From Lysobacter silvisoli (lineage in GTDB: Bacteria > Pseudomonadota > Gammaproteobacteria > Xanthomonadales > Xanthomonadaceae): a DNA stretch of 64,000 nt. Position numbers and translations under genes: made by a program. A model generated the notes under the pieces. It made no database searches. It worked only from the letters and a program-made list of their open reading frames with translations, and was not told the DNA's origin. The stretch is from NCBI RefSeq assembly GCF_003382365.1, contig NZ_QTSU01000001.1:2232001-2296000 (forward strand), in the 5' to 3' direction. Positions 49,302 through 59,096 of this stretch are shown here, one piece after another (the first letter of the stretch is position 1; every line of letters starts with the position of its first letter).

Positions 49302-50153
49302 ATGTCCGATTCCAGCACCGACACCGCCGTTTCCGTGATCAGCCCGGTCGCCTTCATCGGCGGCGGCAACATGGCGCGCAGCCTGATCGGCGGCCTGATC
49401 GCGCGCGGCGGCGCCGCCGACGCGGTGCGCGTGGCCGAGCCGGTGGACACCTTGCGCGAGGCGCTGCAGAGCGACTTCGGCGTGCGCAGCTACGCCAGCG
49501 CGGCCGAGGCCGTGCCCGGCGCCAGCGTCTGGCTGCTGGCGGTCAAACCGCAGGTCATGCGCAGCGTGTGCGCGGCGTTGGCCGAACAGGCGCAGGCGCA
49601 GCGGCCGCTGGTGATCTCGATCGCCGCCGGCATCACCGCCGAGCAGTTGGACCGCTGGCTGGGCGGCGGCCTGGCCGTGGTGCGCGCCATGCCCAACACG
49701 CCGGCGCTGCTGGGCGTGGGCATCACCGGTCTGTACGCCAACGCGGCCGTCACCGCGCCGCTGCGCGAGCGCGCGTCGGCGTTGCTGGACGCCGTGGGCG
49801 CCACGGTGTGGATCGAACAGGAAGCGCAGATGGACGCGGTCACCGCGGTGTCCGGCAGCGGCCCGGCCTATGTGTTCCTGCTGGCCGAGGCCATGCAGGC
49901 CGCCGGCGAGGCCCAGGGCCTGGCGCCCGAGGCCGCGCGCGCGCTGGTCAACCAGACCCTGCTGGGTGCGGCGACCATGCTCGCGCGCTCGGACGACACC
50001 GCGGCCACGCTGCGCGCGCGGGTGACCTCGCCCGGCGGCACCACCCAGGCGGCGATCGAGATCTTCGAGGCCGGCGGCTTACGCGCCCTGGTCGACCGTG
50101 CCATCGCCGGCGCCACCCTGCGCGGCCGCGAGTTGTCGGCCGCCAACGATTGA
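49302..50153 (+). CDS. proC: Pyrroline-5-carboxylate reductase
   Basis: 283 residues, last step of proline synthesis. The Rossmann motif FIGGGNMARSLIGGL, the VRAMPNTPALLGVGITGL segment and the C-terminal signature (TSPGGTTQAAIEIFEAGGLR) are intact. In Pseudomonas, as I recall, yggS-proC is followed by yggT and a DUF4426 gene; yggT is not present here. Confidence 0.95.
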   Translation: MSDSSTDTAVSVISPVAFIGGGNMARSLIGGLIARGGAADAVRVAEPVDTLREALQSDFGVRSYASAAEAVPGASVWLLAVKPQVMRSVCAALAEQAQAQRPLVISIAAGITAEQLDRWLGGGLAVVRAMPNTPALLGVGITGLYANAAVTAPLRERASALLDAVGATVWIEQEAQMDAVTAVSGSGPAYVFLLAEAMQAAGEAQGLAPEAARALVNQTLLGAATMLARSDDTAATLRARVTSPGGTTQAAIEIFEAGGLRALVDRAIAGATLRGRELSAAND

Positions 50154-50164
50154 GCCCCACCGCC

Positions 50165-50656
50165 ATGCGCCCTTATGCCCTGCCCTGCGCCGTCCTGCTG
50201 CTGTTACTGCTCGGTGGCTGCGGCGGCAAGCCGGCCGCGCCGGCCACCGCCGGCGCCGCGCCGCAGGAAGCGGTGGCGCGCCGCGGCGACGTGACCGTGC
50301 GCGCGAGCGCGCTGCAGACCTCGGCCTTGTCGCCGGCGGTGGCCGCGCAGTACGGACTGAACCGCGACGACGGTACGGTGATGCTGCTGGTCGCGGTGCG
50401 GCGCGGACCGGACGGCCAGGAAGTGGCGATGCCCGCGCAAGTCAGCGCCACCGTCAGCGATCTGCGCGGCCAGCGCCACAACGTGGAGTTCCGCGAGCTG
50501 CGCACCGGCGATGCCGCCAGCGGCGGCGAGCTGCTGGACTACGTGGGCACGGTCGAGATCGATCCGCCCGACACCCTGCGCTTCGAGATCAGCGCGGTCG
50601 GCGAAGGCGGCGCCAGCGCGACGCTGGAATTCAGCCGCGAGTTCTATCCGCGCTGA
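50165..50656 (+). CDS. DUF4426 lipoprotein
   Basis: 163 residues; lipobox LGGC at about residue 20 and an Ala/Gly linker, then a beta-rich domain with VMLLVAVRRGPDGQEVAMPA. It resembles DUF4426 proteins encoded next to proC in Pseudomonas. It lies 11 bp after proC. Role unknown. Confidence 0.75.
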   Translation: MRPYALPCAVLLLLLLGGCGGKPAAPATAGAAPQEAVARRGDVTVRASALQTSALSPAVAAQYGLNRDDGTVMLLVAVRRGPDGQEVAMPAQVSATVSDLRGQRHNVEFRELRTGDAASGGELLDYVGTVEIDPPDTLRFEISAVGEGGASATLEFSREFYPR

Positions 50657-50663
50657 GCCGCGC

Positions 50664-51632
50664 TCAAGGCGGCGCGGCGCGGCGGGTCTGGGCCAGCAAA
50701 CGGCGGCGCTCCGCCTCGTCGAACGGCGCCAGCAACGCATCCAATCGCGCCTGCCGCTGCGCCGCATCCAACGCGGTGTCGGCGAGCACGCGCTGGCGCT
50801 GCGCGCGGTAGTCGGCCAGGCGCGCGTTCCAGCGCTCGCGCCGCGCATCCAGTTCGGCCAGGCGCTGCGCCGCGGCCGCGCCGAACGCGGCCTCGCGCTG
50901 TGCGTAGCGCTGCTGCGGCGCCACGCCCTGGGCTTCGAACTGCGCGCTTTGTTGCATCGCCAGTGCCACCGCCTGGCTTTCGTCGCGGGTGGGATCGGGC
51001 GGCAGGCCGGACGCGGCCTGCAACTCGGCCAGCCGCTGCTCGCGCTGCGCGGGCGTGAGGCCGGCTTCGCGCGCCAGCGCCTGCTTCGCCAGCGCCAGCT
51101 GCAGCCGGCGCTCGTCCTCGCCGTACCAGGCCTGGGCGATGGCCTCGCCCAGGCGCCGGCGGCGCAGTTCGCGGCGTTGTCGCAGGTCGGCGGCCAGGTC
51201 TTGGCTCACGCCTAGCGCCGCGCTCTCGCGCTCCAGCGCCACATAGGCGTCGAACCAGGCCAGCACCTGGGCCAGCGCGGCCGCGCTCAGTTGCGGCTGC
51301 AGGTGCAGGCGCAGCGCGTCGCGGATCTGCGCGGGCGTGCGTTCGCCCAGGCGGGTGAGGAAGTAGTCGAACAGGCGCCGCATGGCCCGGTCCGGACGCG
51401 GTTTGCCGGCGGCGTCCAGCGCGATGGCGCCGTCGACGGCGGTGTCGCGCAGCGAGTCGCGCGCGGCCGCTGCGGGCGCGGCGCGAGTGCCGGCCGCGGG
51501 CGGAACGGACGCCACGGGCACGTCCGCCGGTTCCGCCGCGACCGGCAGCGACAGCGCGCGCCGGCCGACCACGCCGCCGACCGTCAAGGCCAGCGCCGCG
51601 AGAACGGCCAGCGCGATCCAACCACGCCGCAC
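50664..51632 (-). CDS. Lipase chaperone (lipase-specific foldase Lif)
   Basis: 322 residues: one N-terminal membrane anchor (about 5-24), an Ala/Pro-rich flexible stretch to about 60, then the helical foldase domain with RRLFDYFLTRLGE (the conserved RxxFDY motif) and long Arg/Glu/Gln-rich helices that wrap the lipase. Lif folds the partner lipase in the periplasm before type II secretion. It starts one base after the lipase stop, so the two are coupled. Confidence 0.9.
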   Translation of the reverse strand: MRRGWIALAVLAALALTVGGVVGRRALSLPVAAEPADVPVASVPPAAGTRAAPAAAARDSLRDTAVDGAIALDAAGKPRPDRAMRRLFDYFLTRLGERTPAQIRDALRLHLQPQLSAAALAQVLAWFDAYVALERESAALGVSQDLAADLRQRRELRRRRLGEAIAQAWYGEDERRLQLALAKQALAREAGLTPAQREQRLAELQAASGLPPDPTRDESQAVALAMQQSAQFEAQGVAPQQRYAQREAAFGAAAAQRLAELDARRERWNARLADYRAQRQRVLADTALDAAQRQARLDALLAPFDEAERRRLLAQTRRAAPP

Positions 51633-51633
51633 C

Positions 51634-52593
51634 TCAGAGCCCGGCGTTCTTCAGCCGGTTCAGATGCGCGCGGTACACGCTGGGCGGGCTGGACGCGAAC
51701 AGGCCGCGCAGGCCGGCGACCTGGTTCACTTCGTCCAGGTGGTTCCAGGCGTAGTCGTCGCGGATCACGCTTCCCAGGTGCGAGCTGCAACGCCCGACCA
51801 GGCCGTCGTTGGCCTCGAAGCCGAAGAACAGCGCGCCGGCGCCCATCAGCAGGTCGCTGGGGTCGAACACGTTGGTCAGCGGCGTGGTGCCGCCCATGGA
51901 GTAGTAGCGCACGCCGCGCACGCTGGACGCGCCCTGACCGCAGGCGCTGGCCGGCATGCCTTCGGGATAGCGCGCGTTGAACGCGGCCGCGCCGGCGCCG
52001 TTCAACGAGGTCAGCGCGGCCAAAGCGTCCTGCGGGTCGTCGTCGCCCGACAGGAACTCCAGGAACGAACCCAGCGCGTCGGCCAGGCCGGCGACCAGGG
52101 CGCGGCCCGGCGAACCCGGCGGGAACGCGGTGCCCAGGCCGTCGGCGACCCTGCTGCCGGTGTGCGGGCTGCCCATCGAGGTCACCGAGGCGACCAGGTC
52201 CGGACGCACCGAAGCCACGTAGCGCGCGGTGGGCCCGCCGTGGCTGTGGCCGACCAGGTTGAAGCGGCCGTAGCCGTAGGTGGCCTGCAGGGTTTCCAGG
52301 TAGTCGATCAGCTGCTCGCCGCGCAGTTCGCTGGAATTGGCCGAGGACACGTTGGCCACGTAGACCTTGGCCCCGCCCGCGCGCAGCTGCGAGGGAATGT
52401 CGTACCAGTAGTCGTAGATGCCGCCCAGTTCGTCGAAGCCGAACAGGCCGTGCACCAGCACCACCGGGTTCTTGGTCTTGGTGTAGTCGTCGGCGCTGGC
52501 CGGAACGGCCAGGCCCAGCAGCAGCAGGACCGCGAGCGCGCGCATTAAGAGGCCGCGGCCCCAAGCGCGCGGAAGCAGGATCGATCGCGACAT
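51634..52593 (-). CDS. Secreted triacylglycerol lipase (family I)
   Basis: 319 residues with a signal peptide (cleavage near ASA|DDY). The alpha/beta-hydrolase domain has oxyanion VVLVHGLFGFDELG, nucleophile LVGHSHGGPTARY, the Ca2+-region FEANDGLVGRCSSHLGSV and catalytic-His WNHLDEVN. These are typical of Burkholderia/Pseudomonas family I.1/I.2 lipases that need a Lif foldase, encoded next. The start is ATG 52593, shortly before the signal peptide. Secretion via the type II system is inferred. Confidence 0.92.
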   Translation of the reverse strand: MSRSILLPRAWGRGLLMRALAVLLLLGLAVPASADDYTKTKNPVVLVHGLFGFDELGGIYDYWYDIPSQLRAGGAKVYVANVSSANSSELRGEQLIDYLETLQATYGYGRFNLVGHSHGGPTARYVASVRPDLVASVTSMGSPHTGSRVADGLGTAFPPGSPGRALVAGLADALGSFLEFLSGDDDPQDALAALTSLNGAGAAAFNARYPEGMPASACGQGASSVRGVRYYSMGGTTPLTNVFDPSDLLMGAGALFFGFEANDGLVGRCSSHLGSVIRDDYAWNHLDEVNQVAGLRGLFASSPPSVYRAHLNRLKNAGL

Positions 52594-52798
52594 GTTCCCT
52601 CCCAGAAACCGTGCCGTACCGTTGGCGAGGCCGGCGGCGCCGGCCCGTCGACTGTACGAATGCGTATGGCCGCTGCACGCCGCAGCGCACCATACGGGAG
52701 CGAACTGTGACCCCGATCCACAGCGGAATACCACCGCGGCGCCCGCGCCGCGCGCGTTTGCTGCACCGCGTCGATACACGCGGCGGCGCCCGCGTCCG

Positions 52799-53587
52799 CT
52801 AGCGCCGCGCCCAGGCCTGGATGATGCGCGCGATCTCGGCCACGCCGTCGCTGAGCGCGGCCGGGCCCGGCTGCAGGATCAACGGCGATTTGATCTCGTG
52901 CAGTTCGCCGTCGCGCACCGCCGGAATCGCGTCCCAGCCCGGGCGCGCGGCCACGCGTTCGGGGCGGAATTTCTTGCCGCACCAGGAGCCGAACACGATG
53001 TCCGGCGCCAGCGGGATCACCTGGGCCGGATCGGCCAGGATGCGGTGCTTGGCCAGCGGCTCGGCCGCCTGCCGCGGGAACACGTCGTCGCCGCCGGCGA
53101 TGCGCACCAGCTCGGCGACCCAGCGGATGCCGGTGATCAGCGGCTCGTCCCACTCTTCGAAATAGACCTTGGGCCGCCGTTGCAGGCGCTGGCTGTCGCG
53201 CTCGATCGCGTCCAGGCCGCGGCGCAGGCCATCGGCGTAGTCGCGCGCGCGCTGCGCCGCGCCGACCAGCGCGCCCAGGCGCTGGATGTAGTCCAGGATG
53301 CCATCCACGCTGCGGTGGTTGCTGATCCACACCTCCACGCCGCGCTTGATCAGCTCGGCCGCGATCTCGGACTGGATGTCGGAGAAGCCGACCACGAAAT
53401 CCGGCTGCAGCTTGAGGATATCGTCGATCTTGGCGCTGGTGAAGGCGCTGACCTTGGGCTTTTCCTTGCGCGCGATGGCCGGGCGCACGGTGAAGCCGCT
53501 GATGCCGACGATGCGGTGCTGCTCGCCCAGCGCGTACAGGGTCTCGGTGGGTTCTTCGGTGAGGCAGACGATGCGTTGCGGTCCCAT
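52799..53587 (-). CDS. BtuF-like substrate-binding fold protein, no signal peptide
   Basis: 262 residues from ATG 53587, the periplasmic binding fold of the BtuF/FhuD class: IVCLTEEPTETLYALGEQHR, then AFTSAKIDDILKLQPDFVVG. Normally such proteins are exported and work with BtuCD; here no signal peptide is visible with any of the candidate starts (53587, 53596, 53659), and no BtuCD neighbour is encoded. It may be a cytosolic corrinoid- or cofactor-binding protein. It is convergent to nothing and divergent from a GNAT gene. Confidence 0.78.
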   Translation of the reverse strand: MGPQRIVCLTEEPTETLYALGEQHRIVGISGFTVRPAIARKEKPKVSAFTSAKIDDILKLQPDFVVGFSDIQSEIAAELIKRGVEVWISNHRSVDGILDYIQRLGALVGAAQRARDYADGLRRGLDAIERDSQRLQRRPKVYFEEWDEPLITGIRWVAELVRIAGGDDVFPRQAAEPLAKHRILADPAQVIPLAPDIVFGSWCGKKFRPERVAARPGWDAIPAVRDGELHEIKSPLILQPGPAALSDGVAEIARIIQAWARR

Positions 53588-53657
53588 GGCGCGCATTGTC
53601 GCATCCCCGCCGCCGAACGCGTTGCCAAGCGCGGCGGCCGGTGCGATCTTCGCCCGC

Positions 53658-54068
53658 ATGAGCGCCGCTATCGTCTACGCCCGCGAACCGGCCCTGGCGG
53701 CCGGCGAATTCCGCCAGGTGCTGGTCGACTCCGGGCTGGGCGCGATCCGCCCGGTCGACGACGGGGAGCGTCTGCAGCGCATGCTCGACCAGGCCGACCT
53801 GATCGTGACCGCGCGCCGCGACGGCGAACTGCTGGGCGTGGCCCGCTGCGTGACCGATTTTTCCTGGTGCTGCTATCTGTCGGAACTGGCGGTGGCCAAA
53901 TCCACCCAGGGTCTGGGCGTGGGCAAGGGCCTGCTGGACGAGACCCGGCGCCTGCTCGGGCCCACGGTCAGCCTGATCCTGGCCTCGGTGCCCGAAGCGG
54001 TGGGCTTCTACGAACGCGCCGGCATGGCGGCGATGCCCAATGCGTTTTGGTACAAGCGCGATTACTGA
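53658..54068 (+). CDS. GNAT-family N-acetyltransferase
   Basis: 136 residues with GNAT motif A YLSELAVAKSTQGLGVGKGLL and motif B SVPEAVGFYERAGMAAM ending in an aromatic cluster NAFWYKRDY. Substrate unknown. Its start is divergent from the BtuF-like gene across about 70 bp of shared promoter. Confidence 0.85.
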   Translation: MSAAIVYAREPALAAGEFRQVLVDSGLGAIRPVDDGERLQRMLDQADLIVTARRDGELLGVARCVTDFSWCCYLSELAVAKSTQGLGVGKGLLDETRRLLGPTVSLILASVPEAVGFYERAGMAAMPNAFWYKRDY

Positions 54069-54163
54069 GCGCCGCTCGATAGCCAGGCGGCACACCACGG
54101 ATCGCCGGCGTTCACTTGCGTCCCACGCTGGGAGCGGCTCAGCCTTTGCCGAAACTCCAACAT

Positions 54164-54292
54164 CGTCATTCCCGCGAAGGCGGGAATCCATGGAGTGGAG
54201 CGACGAGGTATAGGATCGGGCGATGGTGCTGAAGCCGCTGGATTTTCGGCTACACCGAAGCAAAGCGGAGCCCGCCTGCGCGGGAATGACGG
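54164..54292. repeat. CGTCATTCCCGCG palindromic repeats, inverted pair
   Basis: Left unit 54164-54206 (GTCATTCCCGCGAAGGCGGG) and right unit 54267-54292 (GCCTGCGCGGGAATGACGG) are inverted. They occupy the 244-bp gap between a GNAT gene and a convergent AAC(6')-like gene. Same family as 28366, 40660 and 61597. Confidence 0.78.
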
Positions 54293-54312
54293 AACGATGG
54301 ATGCACCGCGCC

Positions 54313-54774
54313 TTAGGCCTCGCGCAGCGCCTTGCGGAAATACACCACGCGTTCGGTTTCCTCGAAGCCGCAAGCCGTATGCGCATCGTGGCTGCCGGTG
54401 TTTTCCAGCAGCGCATCGGACGCCAGTTCGCTGCAGCCTTGCGCCCGGGTCCACTGCTCGACCTGCGCGATCAGCGCGCGGCCCACGCCGCGGCCGCGCC
54501 ACTCCGGCGCCACGTACCAGCCTTCCAGAAAACCCACCGGCGAACTCTCGGTGCCGTTGACGTAATCGCGGCGCAGGCTGGCCTCGGCGAAGCCGCAGGC
54601 GCGGCCGTCGTCGGCGAAGGCCAACACGGTGTGCAGGCCCGGCGCGGCCAATTGCTCGCGTGCTTCGTCCTCGTGCTCGGCGACCTCGTCCACCGGCCAC
54701 AGCGCGTTGCGCAGCTGCGCCCAGACGGCGATGTCCGCCGCCGACGCCACGCGCACGCTCCAGCCCTGACTCAC
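54313..54774 (-). CDS. AAC(6')-type aminoglycoside N-acetyltransferase
   Basis: 153 residues from GTG 54774, a GNAT enzyme. [20 protein letters not shown], then [15 protein letters not shown] and [20 protein letters not shown] are close to the AAC(6') enzymes, including chromosomal AAC(6')-Iz of Stenotrophomonas as I remember it. Its predicted activity is acetylation of the 6'-amino group of aminoglycosides such as tobramycin and amikacin. Its GTG overlaps the pdxH TGA (GTGA), so it is translationally coupled to a housekeeping gene. Intrinsic resistance is inferred, not shown. Confidence 0.85.
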   Translation of the reverse strand: MSQGWSVRVASAADIAVWAQLRNALWPVDEVAEHEDEAREQLAAPGLHTVLAFADDGRACGFAEASLRRDYVNGTESSPVGFLEGWYVAPEWRGRGVGRALIAQVEQWTRAQGCSELASDALLENTGSHDAHTACGFEETERVVYFRKALREA

Positions 54775-55373
54775 GGATACAGCATCCGCTTGGACCAGTC
54801 GCCGGCGCGGTCGCATTCGTACAGCCAGCGCTCGTGCAGACGGAAATCGGCGCCGTACCAGAATTCGATTTTTTCCGGACGCACGCGCAAGCCGGTCCAG
54901 CGCTCGGGCCGCGGCACGTCGCGGCCGGCGAAGCGCTGCTCGGCCTGTTCCAGACGCTGCTCGAAAGTCTCGCGCGACTCCAGGGTCTCCGACTGCCGCG
55001 AGGCCCAGGCGCCGAGCTGGCTCACCCGTGCGCGGCTGGCGAAATAGGCATCGGCCTCGGCCTCGGCGACGATCTCCACCGAGCCTTCCACCCGCACCTG
55101 CACGCCGTTGCGCACGCGCGGCCAATGGAACAGCAGAGCCGCGTGCGGATTGGCCTGCAGTTCGCGGCCCTTGCGCCCGTCCAGATGGGTGTAAAACACG
55201 AAACCGCGCGCGTCGTGCGCCTTCAGCAACACGGTGCGCGCCGACGGCCGCGCGTCCAGGCTGGCGGTGGCCACCGTCATCGCGGTGGGATCGGGTTCGC
55301 CGGCCAGCCGCGCCTGTTCGAACAGGTCGGCGAAGGTGGCGATGGCTTCTGCGAGCAAGGGGTGCGGGTTCAT
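54771..55373 (-). CDS. pdxH: Pyridoxamine 5'-phosphate oxidase
   Basis: 200 residues. FMN enzyme converting pyridoxamine/pyridoxine 5'-phosphate to PLP. The FMN-binding [37 protein letters not shown] and C-terminal [20 protein letters not shown] match the family. It is the upstream gene of the pdxH-AAC(6') pair. It is divergent from a P-loop kinase gene at 55391. Confidence 0.95.
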   Translation of the reverse strand: MNPHPLLAEAIATFADLFEQARLAGEPDPTAMTVATASLDARPSARTVLLKAHDARGFVFYTHLDGRKGRELQANPHAALLFHWPRVRNGVQVRVEGSVEIVAEAEADAYFASRARVSQLGAWASRQSETLESRETFEQRLEQAEQRFAGRDVPRPERWTGLRVRPEKIEFWYGADFRLHERWLYECDRAGDWSKRMLYP

Positions 55374-55390
55374 TGCGCTATTGTGGCCCG

Positions 55391-56203
55391 ATGCCGCCCC
55401 GCCTGCATCCGCCCGCCGCCGGCGCCTACCCCGCCGCCTTGGCGCAGCGCGTGCTCGACGACGCGCTGGCGCACGGCTGCCGCGTCTACGCCATCGCCGG
55501 CTTGCAGGGCAGCGGCAAGTCCACGCTGGCCGCGCAGGTGGCCGCTGCAGGCGCTGCGCGCGGCCTGCGCGTGGCGGTGCTGTCGATCGACGACTGCTAT
55601 CTGGGCCGGCGCGAGCGCCTGCGCCTGGGCCGCCAGGTGCATCCGCTGCTGGCCACGCGCGGGCCGCCGGGCACGCACGAGGTCGCGCTGGCCTGCGACA
55701 CGCTGGATGCCTTGCGCACGCACGGCGTCGCGCGGCTGCCGCGCTTCGACAAACTCGCCGACACCCGCCTGCCGCCCTCGCGCTGGCCGCAAGCGCGCGG
55801 CATCGACCTGACCCTGTTCGAAGGCTGGTTCCTGAAAACGCCGGCGCAGACCGCGGCCGAACTGGCCGCGCCGGTCAATGCGCTGGAGCGCGAAGAAGAC
55901 CGCGACGGCCGCTGGCGCGGCTACTGCAATCAGGCGCTGGCCGAGCGCTACCCCACGCTATGGCAGCGCCTGGACCGGCTGTTGTTCCTGCAGCCGCCGG
56001 GCTTCGACACCGTGCCGGACTGGCGTTGGCAGCAGGAACGCCAGGCCCAGGCGCGCGCGCCCGGCCGCGGCGGCATGGACCGGGCCCAGGTCGAACGCTT
56101 CGTGCGCCTGTTCGAACGGGTGAGCCGGCAGGCGCTGGCGCGGCTGCCGGCCATCGCCGAGCTCAGCCTGCGCCTGGACGCGCAGCGCCGCGTGCTCGAC
56201 TGA
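55391..56203 (+). CDS. P-loop kinase, D-glycerate kinase (GLYK)-like
   Basis: 270 residues. Walker [10 protein letters not shown] is near residue 42; other motifs are [29 protein letters not shown] and [13 protein letters not shown], which resemble the phosphoribulokinase/D-glycerate 3-kinase group (YggC-like proteins). Substrate not certain; a glycerate kinase role is the usual annotation. ATG 55391, 17 bp from the divergent pdxH start. Confidence 0.78.
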   Translation: MPPRLHPPAAGAYPAALAQRVLDDALAHGCRVYAIAGLQGSGKSTLAAQVAAAGAARGLRVAVLSIDDCYLGRRERLRLGRQVHPLLATRGPPGTHEVALACDTLDALRTHGVARLPRFDKLADTRLPPSRWPQARGIDLTLFEGWFLKTPAQTAAELAAPVNALEREEDRDGRWRGYCNQALAERYPTLWQRLDRLLFLQPPGFDTVPDWRWQQERQAQARAPGRGGMDRAQVERFVRLFERVSRQALARLPAIAELSLRLDAQRRVLD

Positions 56204-56215
56204 GCGCGCCGCGCG

Positions 56216-56419
56216 TCACTCCACTACGAAGGTCACGCGCAGGTTCACCCGCCACTCGTTGACGGTGCCGTCGTCGTCGGTCACCACCTTGATTTCGTTG
56301 ACCCAGGCGCCCTTGATGTTCTTCACCGATTCGGCGCACTTTTTCAGCCCGGACTTGACCGCGTCCTCCATGCTGGTCTTGGACGAGGCATTGAGTTCGA
56401 TGATCTTGGCGACCGCCAT
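56216..56419 (-). CDS. Dodecin family flavin-binding protein
   Basis: 67 residues starting MAVAKIIELNASSKTSMEDA, the dodecin pattern with KGAWVNEIKVVTDDDG and the conserved VNEWRVNLRVTFVVE end. Dodecins form dodecamers that store flavins, usually in the cytoplasm. The ATG at 56419 is preferred, giving the family length and a usable GGAG upstream. It ends 12 bp from the convergent kinase gene. Confidence 0.9.
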   Translation of the reverse strand: MAVAKIIELNASSKTSMEDAVKSGLKKCAESVKNIKGAWVNEIKVVTDDDGTVNEWRVNLRVTFVVE

Positions 56420-56540
56420 TGACCTGCTCCCATGAGGCCGGCGCACGGGCTTGCGCACCGGGGAGTCCGAGCCTAGGCGGGCTGGCGTTAAGGACGCGCA
56501 ACAGCCGGCAGCGGCGCGACTGCCCGCGGCCCGGACTAGC

Positions 56541-56546
56541 TACAAT
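56541..56546 (+). promoter_or_regulatory. -10 element predicting a leaderless aroK transcript
   Basis: TACAAT at 56541-56546 is seven bases from the A of the aroK ATG (56553), so transcription would start at or next to the initiation codon. The -35 region is weak (GACTGC at about 17 bases). Confidence 0.5.
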
Positions 56547-56552
56547 CGGCGC

Positions 56553-57103
56553 ATGAATCCCGCAAGCAACCTGATCCTGGTCGGGCCGATGGGCGCCGGC
56601 AAGAGCTGCATCGGCCGCCGCCTGGCCGAGCGCTACGGCCTGCGCCTGGCCGATGCCGACCGCGAGATCGAGCAGCGCACCGGCACCAGCGTGGCCACCA
56701 TCTTCGAGTGCGAGGGCGAGGCCGGTTTCCGCGCGCGCGAACGCGCGACCCTGGCCGAGTTGCTGGCCGGCGAAGGCCTGCTGCTGGCCACCGGCGGCGG
56801 CGCGGTGCTCGACCCCGACAACCGCGCCCTGCTGCGCGAGCGCGGCTACGTGGTGCACCTGCACGTGAGCGTGGACCAGCAACTCGAACGCCTGGCCCGC
56901 GACCGTACCCGCCCCTTGCTGGCGCGCGGCGACCGCGAGCAGGTGCTGCGCGAGCTGTCCGAACAACGCGCGCCGCTGTACGCGCAGGTCGCCGACCTGC
57001 GCTTCGACACCGGCAGCATGACCGCCGCCGACGCCGCCGCACACCTGGCCGACGAACTCGACCGCAGCTGGCAGCGCACCGCGCCGACGCTGGGAGCCCC
57101 CGC

Positions 57104-57107
<4 letters not shown>
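56553..57107 (+). CDS. aroK: Shikimate kinase
   Basis: 184 residues; phosphorylates shikimate in aromatic amino acid synthesis. Walker [27 protein letters not shown] with the Asp and Arg binding shikimate, and TGGGAVL are all present. The ATG is the first after a TACAAT box. Its TGA overlaps the aroB ATG by four bases. Confidence 0.95.
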
Positions 57108-58222
<1,115 letters not shown>

Positions 58223-58225
58223 GCA

Positions 58226-58332
58226 AGAGCAAATCCCCCTCAATCCCCCTTTTTCAAAGGGGGAAGACAAGCGGAACCTTGCATAAGGATTCCTCCCTTT
58301 GAAAAAGGGGGCTAAGGGGGGGGTTTTCTCTT
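58226..58332. repeat. Long inverted repeat (AGCAAATCCCCC family), copy 3
   Basis: Left arm 58226-58272 (AGCAAATCCCCCTCAATC, CCCTTTTTCAAAGGGGGAAG) and right arm 58287-58332 (CTCCCTTTGAAAAAGGGGGC, TAAGGGGGGGTTTTCTCTT). It lies between the convergent aroB and cysteine-hydrolase genes. Confidence 0.85.
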
Positions 58333-58338
58333 AGGCGC

Positions 58339-58971
58339 TTAAGCCGCCGCGCGCCGCCGAGCCAGCGCCCGCTGATTCGACGCATATGGATTGTCTAAGT
58401 ACGGCGCCGCCTCTTCGCCCAGCGCCGCGATCCACTCGTCCGTGCCCAGCACCGCCGCGAAGCGGCTCTGGAACACCACCGAGAACACGCGGTGGATCTC
58501 CTCGGCGCTGGCTGCGCCGGCGCTGTTTTCGTACGACAGCGAACCGCTGGCGTCGTGCAGGAATTCGACGTTGAGCTGCAGGTGCGCGGCTTCCAGCACC
58601 GTGGACGCATCGCAGTTGTGGGTCATGTAGCCGACGATGGTCAGGGTGTCGATGCCGTTGCGCGCGATCCAGTCCTTGAGGTCGGTTCCGGTGAACACGC
58701 TGGGCAGGTTCTTTTCGATGTAGTGCTCGCGCGGGCGGGCGCCGACGGTGGGCTCCAGCTCCCAACCCGGCGTGCCTTTGACGAACACCGGCGCGTCCGC
58801 CGGCGCGGTGTTCTGCACCACCACTACCGGCACCCCGGCGGCGCGCGCCGCGTCCATGGCGCGGCCGATGTTGGGCAGGGTCTGGCTCACCGGCGGGTGC
58901 TCGATGAGCAGGCCGCCGCTGAAGTACTCGTTCTGGACGTCGACGACGATCAAGGCGCGCTTGCGGGACAT
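58339..58971 (-). CDS. Cysteine hydrolase (isochorismatase-like family)
   Basis: 210 residues starting MSRKRALIVVDVQNEYFSGG, with catalytic Asp in VVDVQ, Lys in the REHYIEKNLPSVF region and nucleophilic Cys in GYMTHNCDAST. This family hydrolyses amides or enol ethers (nicotinamidase, isochorismatase, ureidoacrylate hydrolase and others); substrate unknown. It is divergent from a GlxA-type regulator whose promoter bears a strong palindrome, suggesting that the regulator controls it. Confidence 0.88.
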   Translation of the reverse strand: MSRKRALIVVDVQNEYFSGGLLIEHPPVSQTLPNIGRAMDAARAAGVPVVVVQNTAPADAPVFVKGTPGWELEPTVGARPREHYIEKNLPSVFTGTDLKDWIARNGIDTLTIVGYMTHNCDASTVLEAAHLQLNVEFLHDASGSLSYENSAGAASAEEIHRVFSVVFQSRFAAVLGTDEWIAALGEEAAPYLDNPYASNQRALARRRAAA

Positions 58972-59039
58972 GGCGGAACTCCTGGCTGAGGGGGTGGAGG
59001 AACGGGGCTCATGCTCCGCTTCGGCCCCTGCCGCCGACA

Positions 59040-59076
59040 GTGGCCCGATTGCCAATATTCGATAGAATCGGGCCAC
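59040..59076. promoter_or_regulatory. Operator: perfect 11-bp inverted repeat over the regulator promoter
   Basis: GTGGCCCGATT (59040-59050) and its exact complement AATCGGGCCAC (59066-59076) flank 15 bases. The -10 TAGAAT lies at 59063-59068 and the left arm covers the expected -35. A protein bound here would compete with RNA polymerase. Autoregulation by the encoded AraC-type protein, and control of the divergent cysteine hydrolase, are inferred. Confidence 0.75.
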
Positions 59077-59096
59077 ACCCGCGAACGGCCCCCGCC

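Noticed and set aside
53588-53659. Longer start for the BtuF-like gene that might supply a signal peptide
   Set aside because: The extension is not hydrophobic enough to be a signal and overlaps the divergent GNAT start.
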